NCBI GenBank assembly: GCA_014925825.1
Contig: JACGCK010000011.1
Location: forward strand, 124,001-188,000
DNA length: 64,000 bases
Reading direction: 5' to 3'
Origin: Pholiota molesta
Taxonomy: Eukaryota; Basidiomycota; Agaricomycetes; Agaricales; Strophariaceae
Shown piece by piece: positions 55,163 through 64,000 of this stretch (positions within the stretch are counted from its first letter, which is position 1; each line of letters opens with the position of its first letter). The notes below the pieces were generated by a model. The model had not been told where the DNA came from, ran no database searches, and saw only the letters and a list, made by a program, of their open reading frames with translations. Both the position numbers and the translations under genes were made by a program.

Positions 55163-56713
55163 CTAATTGGCGATTCTTGAGAGAACTGTATCTCGAAGGT
55201 ACTTTTTTATTGAATCCCTATTATCCCAAGCTACTTTTGCCAATACAGCAGCGCCAGTCAGCCGAACGACGGATGGGCCAGCGATGTACCAAACATCACG
55301 AAAGAAGGATACCCATGCCTTAATGCCTGTCAACACACTGAAGCCGGAAAGAAAATGCAGTCATTAATTGTTACAGTAATTATGATGCAAATATAGCTTA
55401 CGCTTGCCCAGCGTTGGCTCGGTTATCGATCATTTTATAAACACCTTCCTTGAATTCTTCTTTAGGGACCATGAAAACTGGGCCATCGTCAAGGAGCAGA
55501 AAGGCTGAGCCGCTAGTATTCATATCCGCATCACTTGCAGCGAAAAATATGGCTCCGGCCACGCGAGAGACAGGAGTGAGTGGTATGCCAGCCAAAAGAA
55601 GCTTAACTGGAGTAGGCACAATGGCGGTATCTAGCAAAATGTTCAACATCAGTATGAGGACTCGAACACTAAAATGTTATTTATTTACCAACAAAGAAAG
55701 GATGAATACAGCCTACTCGGATGCCCTTGAGCTCCAGAATGGGATGCAGCGAGCGCATGACGCCGAGCACGGCATGCTTTGAGCCCGAGTACATTTCGCC
55801 CATAGGAACAGCCATCCAAGACGCTGCAATTCAAGGACATGTTTGTAAGTGGACAGCTGCCAGAGGCGGAAATATAAGTTGCTTATTCACCCATTGAGCC
55901 AATAAACACGAGAGATTTCAGATCGTTCTCCTGTTTATTTAATTGAAGGTAATGTAGCCCTAAATGAGCAGCTGGGAGTACCATGAGCTGAATATGATAT
56001 ACATGCTAGGATCTGAGATTTGCCACTCACTATAAAGAACACCGTATAGGTTAACCTCAAGAGTTGCCAATGAAGGTTTCACGGGTTTTCCGTCTTTTCC
56101 AAACATAATTGTCTGGAATGAACCTAGTTCCGTTACTCCAGCATTAGGGACCTAGACAAAGCAACGGAGTAAATTTTAGTAAATGCATCTCACTTGATAT
56201 TACCAGGAGTCCTGAAGTACCACAATATCCACAGAACCAAATCTTTTCACGGCCAGCTCAAACAGCTGTACTTGTTCCTCAAAAATAGTGACATTGCACT
56301 TAATCCATGCCGCAGATCTAGGGATTCGCAAGCATGAAGATATACTGTAAGAAGAAGCTTCTTGGTAATATGGTACCACAAAAACGTACCCTCCTGCCTT
56401 CTCGATGTCTGCCACAACCTTAGCTGCACCAGAGACGTCGAGATCACCAATGACTATTTTAGCACTATAAACAAGCCAGAGTCGTGGGTGGTATCACAGT
56501 AAATTTTTAGCGCCCATTGGAACGTACCCGTGTGAGGCAAAAAGGAGGGCAGTCTCTCTTCCAATGCCATTGGCAGCACCTGTATACGTAGACGCGACAT
56601 ATATCAATGGGCAAGTACTCTAAACAACGTTCACGCGCACCAGTTATAACCACAACCTTGCCCTTGACTCGGCCTGAATGCGAGAGCAGTTGGTCATCAG
56701 AAATATGGCTCAT
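55163..56713 (-). CDS. Short-chain dehydrogenase/reductase (NAD(P)-dependent)
   Basis: Start ATG at 56713, stop at 55163, several introns. Classical SDR motifs: cofactor site TGAANGIG (split by an intron, about 56577-56650), the acidic strand end IGDLD, NAG (VPNAGVTELG), and the catalytic Tyr-Lys in YSGSKHAVLGVMRSL with the Ser upstream. After the core comes a C-terminal extension (WVSFFRDVWYIAGPSVVRLT) that may contact membrane. The GDLD acidic residue after strand 2 suggests NAD(H). Resembles fungal enzymes annotated as 15-hydroxyprostaglandin-dehydrogenase-like; the true substrate is unknown. Confidence 0.88.
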
Positions 56714-58182
56714 TGTATTGGTGGTTGGTCTTGAGGGAGACTCTGTGCTGGAAGAGGGAAATGCTGGAAAAACACAGCGCAGTGAAATGAAAACAGTGTC
56801 AGTGCTTTATACGGCAATCCTGCGTGAATGTCAGTTCTGTGTTTTCACGAGGAAGGTCAACGATCCAGCTGACTGATTTTCCTTGTCATAACATAAAGCG
56901 TTTTGGGAAGTTTGATGAGTGCAGGTCTGCGGAAGCATGGGAAATAATTTCATTACAATTATCAACTGCATCCGTACTCGGCCTCCAATACATGTAGGTC
57001 ATAGCAGGCCATAGCGCCCTAGTCTCCCCGGGAGTCCCGTAGGCAGAGACTCCAGTTGAAAGCGATTAATGATTTTCGATCAATCAGCTGATGAGAGTCG
57101 ATCCAAAATCCAAGTTTTGGCGCTAACTTGACGCTAAACCGGATTTAGGCCTATTGAGACCTATTGGCACAGATCACATCTAGCTTGTAGGTCTGTGAGG
57201 TGGGTAATTTTCAAGTTTATACATGCTTAGAATTCCTCATTATATCATTCATTCAGGAGTTTACTTAAAGCCAAATACTTGAGTCGAAGCCACCACGTAC
57301 CTTCATGGAACTAGTTTAGGTATACTCTGTCGTCAATGAAAGCAAACTATGCATTTCAAGATGGATTTGAGGCAATTTTGAGGGGCATACCTCCAGAAAT
57401 ATTTGTCCCGAATAATTATCGCTGAATTTTCACTAGTGTCCCTGGAACTACTTATTGCTTTACTTATATCACTTGAACCATGAACTCGCTTGAAGTTCAA
57501 GACCAGATGAGTTATCGGCCTGCATTTTGATCAGACTTCGACGATCAGCAGATGATAGTACGACTAAAGAGATCGGAAATAATTGGCGCGTTATGTTCTG
57601 AGCATACAACGTTAACGTTGGTACAACCTAGAAGCACCGCCAAAAACGGATACCCTACATAATGGGAACGAAGAATAGAAGAATCAGTAGGTGGTAGTAA
57701 TTTTATAATTTAGCTCTTTCCTTTAAACTCACTTCGAGCTTTGATTATCACCGCCTCTTGCTTCCTCTTGATTTTTACGCAACCCATCCGCCTGTCATTG
57801 ACACACATGCTCATTCGAAGGACCTTTCATATGCATCCATATAAAATTTACTCTTCTATCCTTCGGGTTGAATTCGGATACAGGGTTCTGGATATTCCAT
57901 GAGAGCAAGGTCCCAGAAAAAGGACTGCCGAAAAGAAATCGAGAATGGGGTTTGGGAGTAAGCTTGGAGTAAGCCTATTTTCTATTTTCGCGCCACATCA
58001 AGAGGGTCCGAGCGCATCAGTTTCTGCCTCACAACACCGTGACCTCACAACGGATTAAAGCCTATTAACGGGCCTCATAAATACCCTTGCGTTAGGCGCA
58101 GCCTCTCCCCCTCCGCCTCTTCTGCACCCCTTTTTGTAACACCAAAGCCTTAATTCCACGTAGCACCCAAATTCCCCACAAA
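56714..58182. other. Divergent intergenic region
   Basis: About 1.5 kb between the SDR gene (minus) and septin (plus). No genes or repeats recognised. The final 120 bp before the septin ATG are pyrimidine-rich (about 58105-58140), a common feature of fungal core promoters. Confidence 0.4.
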
Positions 58183-59790
58183 ATGCCCATCTCAGGTCGA
58201 AGGAGGAATAAAGTCAAAGGGGTACAGTTCACGATCATGGTCGTCGGTAAGAATCCATTAGCATTACCTACGTACGTGCACTAAATATATTTTTTGGTAT
58301 CATTCAATCTTATAGGCGCGTCTGGTACTGGACGTACAACTTTCGTGAATACTCTGTGTGAGTCTGATGTCTTGCAGCACAAGGAACCAGAGCCAGCAGA
58401 GTCTGTCCATCTTGAGACCGGTATTCGAATCAAGCCGGCGAACGTAGGTCAGTTATCATATATACTGTCTCGGAATTTGTTTATGAATCGTCTTGGCAAT
58501 ATAGAACTAGAGGAAGATGGCATCCGCATTGCCCTTACCGTGGTGGATACGCCTGGGTTTGGAGACAGCGTTGATAATGAACACTCGTCAGTTTTCCCTC
58601 TGCAAATATGACCGATCGATACTGATAGTTGCCTTAAGTTTCCAAGAAATCATGAACTACCTTGAGCGACAATACGACGACATTCTGGCTGAACAGTCGC
58701 GTATCAAGCGTAATCCACGATTCCACGACAACAGAGTTCATGCTCTTCTATACTTCATCACTCCCACCGGCCATTCGTAAGTTGTATAGTTTCATGCAAT
58801 GAAAGATCTTGAATTTTTTTTTCTCGTCCAAAGGTTGAGAGAAATGGATATCGAACTGATGAAGAGACTATCACCGCGCGTCAACGTCATTCCTGTTATA
58901 GGAAAGGCTGATTCTTTGACTCCGAAAGAATTGAAGGCATTCAAAAAGAGGGTGCGTTTGTCCCTTTGATTTGCTGATTCCGCGGAATTCACTAATACAT
59001 CATAGATCATGGAAGACATTGATCACTACGAAATTCCAATCTACAATTTCCCATACGATGTTGAAGAGGATGACGAAGAGACGATTGCAGATAACATGGA
59101 ACTACGTGTAAATATTCTGCCATTTAAAAAATATTTGACGTTCAATCTCACATCTCATTCGTACAGGCCCTACTACCTTTCGCTGTTATTGGTTCCGAAG
59201 AAGAAATCGAGCTAGACGGAGAACCTGTTCGCGCCAGAATATACCCTTGGGGCATTGTAGAAGTCGATAACCCCCACCATTCAGATTTTATTAGGTTGCG
59301 AGGCGCCATTCTCGGGTGAGTGTCTTCCCTTCCGTTTGCGGTCTGCATCTAATTTAACCTTCGGAAGCTCCCATCTCAATGACTTGAAATCGCTTACTGA
59401 AGACGTTCTTTACGAAACCTATCGTACCGAGAAGCTTTCGAGGAGCGCAGATTCCAACATTCGTGATTCTCAGATTCTCCCTTCGGAAATGGCGACTCAA
59501 AGTGTAAGGATCAAGGAAGAGCAACTCCGTCGTGAAGAGGAGAAGGTTCGTTGTATAGCTCTGGTCATTGAGAGTCCTTCGATGCTGAACTATAATCCGT
59601 TTTAGCTACGTGAGGTCGAATTGAGGGTTCAGAGGGAGATCAATGAAAAAAGACAAGAATTGATGGCCAAGGAAACCGCTCTGAGGTTGGCCTTATTTGA
59701 TTTTTACAGTATTCAGTATCCATATGTGACGACTTTCTTTGCAGGAACTTGGAAAGCAGAATCAATTCGCAAGCTGGCAACTCTTTCTAA
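58183..59790 (+). CDS. CDC11: Septin, Cdc11 type
   Basis: Ten exons: 58183-58246, 58316-58447, 58505-58586, 58639-58776, 58834-58951, 59006-59107, 59167-59315, 59368-59545, 59606-59685, 59745-59790 (362 aa, in frame). P-loop GASGTGRTTF has Arg where most GTPases have Lys, a trait of Cdc11-like septins. G3 is DTPGFGD, G4 GKADSLT, and the septin unique element runs through SDFIRLRGAIL-SHLNDLK. A C-terminal coiled coil starts near SVRIKEEQLRREEEKLREVE. Septins assemble as rods at septa and bud/hyphal necks; Cdc11 caps the rod. Assignment as Cdc11 rests on the P-loop and family resemblance. Confidence 0.92.
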
Positions 59791-60266
59791 TTGTTCTCCC
59801 CTATTCTGCAATCTTCTGCCCACTTGTGTGCGGTCTATCGAGAAGATCTGCAATATCTTGTGCTAACTGTGTTCGTAGATATGTCAGAAGGATGTCGGAT
59901 TCTTTCATTCTTATATACCCGCATTTACATCGTTTCTTCGCTTGTTGTTGTTGTGATATCTAGCTATGTTGTGCATCTTACTCAAAAATGTGTTCATTTT
60001 GTTCTTGAGTTACATAACATACATGGTGATCTTATTAGTGTAATGTAAGGCCCTCTGGATCTCAGTTTAGTGCACCAAGTGTTCAGGTTGTGTATGTATG
60101 CAGCTACACTCAAGCAGCACTCAAGGCCCAACAGAGGATACATGATGCAGAAAGGGCTGATCAGGAACGCTATCTAAATCGGGCAATCACGTTCGCACAT
60201 ATCCTGTGTGCAGAACGCGTCTGGACTCTGATTCATCACTAGCACTTGTCACTTGCTCAATGAACT
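59791..60266. other. Spacer between septin and CLC genes
   Basis: About 475 bp between tandem plus-strand genes. Open frames at 59791-60048 are readthroughs of septin 3' sequence; no gene is supported. Confidence 0.45.
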
Positions 60267-63200
60267 ATGGATCCCGATGAACTTGCAGACGAAGAACTCG
60301 AAGAAATTCGGTAAGTACATGCCCTTGAGTCCAGACTCTTATTAACTGTTTCAATTACCTTAGCCGCTATGAGGATTTCACGACGATAGGTAGTGACCGC
60401 TGTTGCCACATTTCTGTGTCTGCTAAGTCGATGTTGCATCCTCTATTCAGATTGGATTCAAGATTCAGTACTGGAAAGAAAAAGACGGCTACGGCATGCT
60501 AGAACAGTATATATACCTCACTCTCGACGCTCGCATGGGTTCGGTACAATATCCACTGTCTGGGCACAAATCAAGAAGGGAATGGATGCCGGCCAGACCT
60601 GGTTTGTCCTCAGCATTGTCGGTCAGTTCAACTATCATCTATGCAACATGAAAGGTACTTATAAATGATATTTCCTTACTTCACAGGGGTTTGCATTGGC
60701 GTTAACGCCGCCATAATTTCTATTATCAGCGAATGGCTTTCTGACATCAAAATGGGTTACTGTTCCGACGGATGGTGGTTGAATCAACAATTCTGTTGTT
60801 GGGAAATTGAAGGAGAAGAAGTAGATGGATGTGATTCATGGCATTCCTGGAGTCATGTTACGCTAGCGCGTTGGTTCATCTTCGTTATGTTCGCCGTGAG
60901 TACTGTTCATACACTAGGCATTCCCTGCTACCTAAGCTAAACGCTGTTTGCTCAGACTGCCTTCTCTTTCATCGCCTCGCATCTTGTGCGCTCCTTGGCA
61001 AAATATGCTGCTGGCTCAGGTATTTCCGAAATCAAGTGTATCCTGGCTGGTTTCGTCATGCAAGGTTTCCTCGGCTTTGCGACTTTTTTCATTAAAAGCA
61101 TTACCCTTGTGAGTACATAACACCCTTCTGGCTTCGATTTAGTTTCATTCCAGTTTTTAGCCTCTTGTTATTGCATCAGGGCTCTCAGTTGGTAAAGAAG
61201 GCCCTTCGGTACATGTCGCATGTTGTATTGGATCCCTAGTAGCTGGCTTATTCGATAACTTCCGCCGCAGTCAAAGTGAGTTTCCTATTGATCACGTTGC
61301 GTGGGGCGTCGAACTCAAATACTCTCAGGTAAAATGAGGGAAATCGTCACCGCAGCCAGTGCCGCAGGTGTTGCAGTTGCATTCGGTTCGCCAATTGGTG
61401 GTGTTTTATTCTCGATAGAGGTAGGCTGCATTCTTGCTTATATATCTTTCACGGATAATGCGAACCAACATTCAGGAAATGAGTCACACATTTAGTATCA
61501 GGACTATGTGGAGAAGCGTATTTTGCGCTCTTGTAGCTACATTTACCTTGTCTGTGAGTTCTGTCCAAATGATTTGGAAAACTCAACACCTATTTAACCT
61601 GTTGATTAGGCTATGAATCCTTTCCGTACTGGAAAACTTGTGCTTTTCCAGGTAACTTATGATCGTGATTGGCATTTTTTCGAGATTATCTTCTTCGTAA
61701 TTCTCGGAATCTTCGGGGTATGTTAGCAGGCTTTTCCTCGACTAGTAGTTAGATTCTAACTAGAGGTCACAGGGTCTGTATGGCGCATTCGTCATCAAAT
61801 TCAACCTTCAAGTCGCCGCTTTCCGCCGAAAACATTTGGCCAATCATGGTGTTGCAGAAGCTGTGACTTTAGCCACCCTTACTGCTCTCATTGGCTATTT
61901 CAATCGCTTCTTGCGAATTGATATGACGTCTAGCATGGCCATTCTCTTCAAAGAGTGCGAGGGTGGCGGAAGTGTCTTTGATCTATGCCAGTAAGGAATT
62001 CTATGGTGTCATATCCTAGTTGACTTATTGATTCCTATCTACTCCACAATTCTTAGAACTTCCGCGCAATGGGGCATATCGAACTCTTTGCTTCTCGCCA
62101 CTATCATTCGCATAGGTCTCGTTGTTATCACATATGGATGCAAGGTACCGGCTGGGATATTTGTTCCCTCAATGGCCATTGGAGCGACCTTCGGGAGGAT
62201 GGTTGGAAACATAGTAAAGGCAATGTACCTGTAGGTCTCGACCTCTCCATTAAATGGCTTTGCACTCAATTTATTCAGGTCAAATCAACAATCTGGGATC
62301 TTTAAATTTTGTGCGCCAGATGTTCCATGCATAACACCAGGAACGTACGCGTTTCTGGGTGCTGCAGCTGCTCTGAGGCAAGTAACACAATGACGTCACG
62401 GCTGGTGACCTCTTCCCCAAAATACTGCATTGAATGCTTATTCTCATACTCAGTGGCATCATGAGAATCACCGTAACTGTCGTGGTTATTATGTTCGAGT
62501 TGACTGGAGCTCTGACGTATATTTTGCCCACAATGGTAAGAATTTTAGCACCGATGTCATCCTATGATTCCTATCCAATCAAATCCCTGATATCAGTAAT
62601 TCTCAGATCGTCTTATTGGTAACTAAAGCTGTTGGAGATTTCTTGGGCACCAATGGCATAGCCGATGAGATGATCAGATTCAATGGCTTTCCTTTCCTGG
62701 AGAAAGAAGATCATGTTTACAACGTTACTGGTGAGTGCTTTAACCCATGGCCATATTGCTTGAAACTGATTTGGCGCCTCCAGTATCCACTGTGATGAGA
62801 AAGGACCTCAAGACGTTATCCGAAACCGGCATGTCCGTTAAAGATGTTGGCGAGTTTTCTTATCTTTTCTCATGTCTGCATGATGACTTACGACGAAGCA
62901 TGATCCAGAATCTATTCTCTCCTCGACGAATTACAAAGGCTTTCCTATTGTATCTTCGGATGGTTCTTTGACCTTAGTAGGATACATTGACCGAAGCGAA
63001 ATACGATATGTTCTTGGTATGTCAACCCGTAAGATCACCTGGACTATCTTGATCTGGATCCTTAGAACGAGCTCGCAAAAATCGGGGGAGATTGGCAAAC
63101 ACCCCATGTTTGTTTACAGCAAGACACCAAGAACCGGATGATATTGATCTAGCGCCTGCAGTCCATGAGGACGATGAACCTGAGGAATACTTTGCGCCGA

Positions 63201-63623
63201 CTACAGCAGGCGAAGGCATCCAATTCTGGCCCTGGGTAAATAAGGTATGGGTATTACTCATCTTCAACATTCCCATCTAATATAAAATCAGACTCCAATG
63301 ACAGTATCTCCAGAGCTGCCTTTGGAAATTGTCATGCAAATCTTTAAACGAATGGGGTGAGTGGATGTGCTCGCCATGAGATGAAAGCCTTGCTCACTGT
63401 ACGATGTAGGCCCCGTGCCATCCTTGTGGAAGACCATGGGGTCTTGTCGGGTTTGGTTACTGTTAAGGATGTTCTCAAGTTCATTGCGACAGAGAAACCT
63501 GATCATAGGCCTTCATGGGACGAGCGCGGTGGCTTAGATGGACTACTCGAAGAGGTATGGACGTGGGCTAATGGCAATATATCCAAGATTCTGCAATGGA
63601 GTGGAAGAATATTTCGGCGGTGA
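60267..63623 (+). CDS. CLC-type chloride channel/exchanger with CBS domains
   Basis: Start [16 protein letters not shown] at 60267, stop at 63623, with many short introns; exon 1 60267-60310, exon 2 60364-60389, exon 3 from 60451. CLC signatures: [16 protein letters not shown] (ion-filter Ser), [16 protein letters not shown] with the gating Glu that is typical of Cl-/H+ exchangers, GVLFSIEE, and [13 protein letters not shown]. The C-terminus has two CBS modules ([20 protein letters not shown] and a later [20 protein letters not shown]). Close in style to yeast Gef1 and animal CLC-3/5, endosomal/Golgi exchangers that support V-ATPase acidification, which is encoded nearby. One intron, 62850-62908, has a GC donor. 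Confidence 0.92.
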
Positions 63624-63880
63624 TGACTATTGAATTGTACGTTTAAATTATATATTAACTCGAATCAAAGGCTTGAGTGATTGGATCTCAGTTTGATCTC
63701 AGTAGACCATTGACAGACTGTTAACGAACGGAGTCCGGACCGAAGCGGAATGACGTCTATGGAATTGAATGCCAATGCTCCTGTGTCAGAGTCGTTGGGG
63801 TGATTTGGATAAATAAAAGGCTTCCCAAAGCCTATATAAGTATAAACTGGCATTCCCCCTTGCATGTGGGAAAGCAAGCA

Positions 63881-64000
63881 ATGGATCCTTTACCAGAGAC
63901 AACAAAAATCTCCCGCTACTCTCAAGAGCTCGCAGCCTATACTCTTCGCCAGCTCTGTGAAGCAAGGTCCACGGCCGATAAAAGCATCACTCCAAATAAC
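63881..64000 (+). CDS. Start of an unidentified gene, cut by the window end
   Basis: ATG at 63881 opens a frame to the window end (MDPLPETTKISRYSQELAAY, then TLRQLCEARSTADKS). A TATAAGTATAAA-like element lies about 50 bp upstream (about 63832). Too short to identify. Confidence 0.45.
   Translation, partial: MDPLPETTKISRYSQELAAYTLRQLCEARSTADKSITPNN

Noticed and set aside
1..64000. CRISPR arrays, operons, ribosome binding sites, riboswitches
   Set aside because: The window is eukaryotic with spliceosomal introns; no regularly spaced repeat array or bacterial-type signals were seen.

Overview
The window is nuclear DNA of a filamentous basidiomycete, most likely an Agaricomycete. Genes carry many short introns (about 45-70 nt, GT-AG with two GC-AG exceptions). 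The gene content is fungal: a division-1 chitin synthase, a WOPR regulator, a Cdc11-type septin, GH18 chitinase, Vps3844 and Flc/TRP-like membrane proteins. The retroelement is a fungal Ngaro/DIRS type. Coding models were built by hand from splice signals and protein family conservation; most intron-containing models close to an exact multiple of three. || LAYOUT. 1-1192: decayed cytochrome P450. 1395-3470: two nested non-autonomous DNA transposons, each with its own target-site duplication. 4511-5297 DnaJ protein; 6047-7764 GPI-type GH18 chitinase; about 9601-9801 HMG-like remnant; 10080-12009 C2H2 regulator; 12307-13543 Ymc-type mitochondrial carrier; 13864-15350 F-box protein; 15580-16742 Vps3844-type ER protein; 18235-19424 Gti1/Pac2 (WOPR) regulator; 20563-22343 O-fucosyltransferase-like enzyme; 22960-24453 R3H protein; 24732-25309 inverted-repeat element; 25773-29831 chitin synthase; 30725-30806 tRNA-Ser(AGA); 31293-33474 membrane-linked Smr protein; 34422-35254 ICMT-like methyltransferase; 36737-37479 ATP synthase OSCP; 37572-43173 complete Ngaro-type tyrosine-recombinase retrotransposon; 43846-46500 TRP/Flc-like protein; 47375-47865 small Cys-containing protein; 48387-50505 uncharacterised protein; 50639-52057 CUE protein; 52573-53670 V-ATPase c''; 53800-54946 Arl3/ARFRP1 GTPase; 55163-56713 short-chain dehydrogenase; 58183-59790 septin; 60267-63623 CLC transporter; 63881-64000 start of a further gene. 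|| THEMES. Several neighbours act on the cell surface or endomembranes (chitin synthase, chitinase, Flc-like protein, V-ATPase c'', CLC exchanger, Arl3, Cdc11, O-fucosyltransferase-like), but I see no co-regulated cluster; this looks like ordinary fungal gene order with tight divergent promoters (133 bp at 50506-50638, 129 bp at 53671-53799). || MOST INTERESTING. The Ngaro element is intact and its repeats look identical, so it is recent. Its two A repeats differ only by an 88-nt GT-AG intron, present in the 3' copy and exactly absent from the 5' copy: a fossil of a spliced RNA passing through reverse transcription. Its gag is overlapped in the +1 frame by an uninterrupted pol frame of about 483 codons whose ATG lies 7 nt after the gag ATG. 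It sits about 92 bp upstream of the OSCP start codon. Separately, five or six host genes carry single-base frame breaks, mostly in G/C runs, which look like assembly base errors rather than gene decay.
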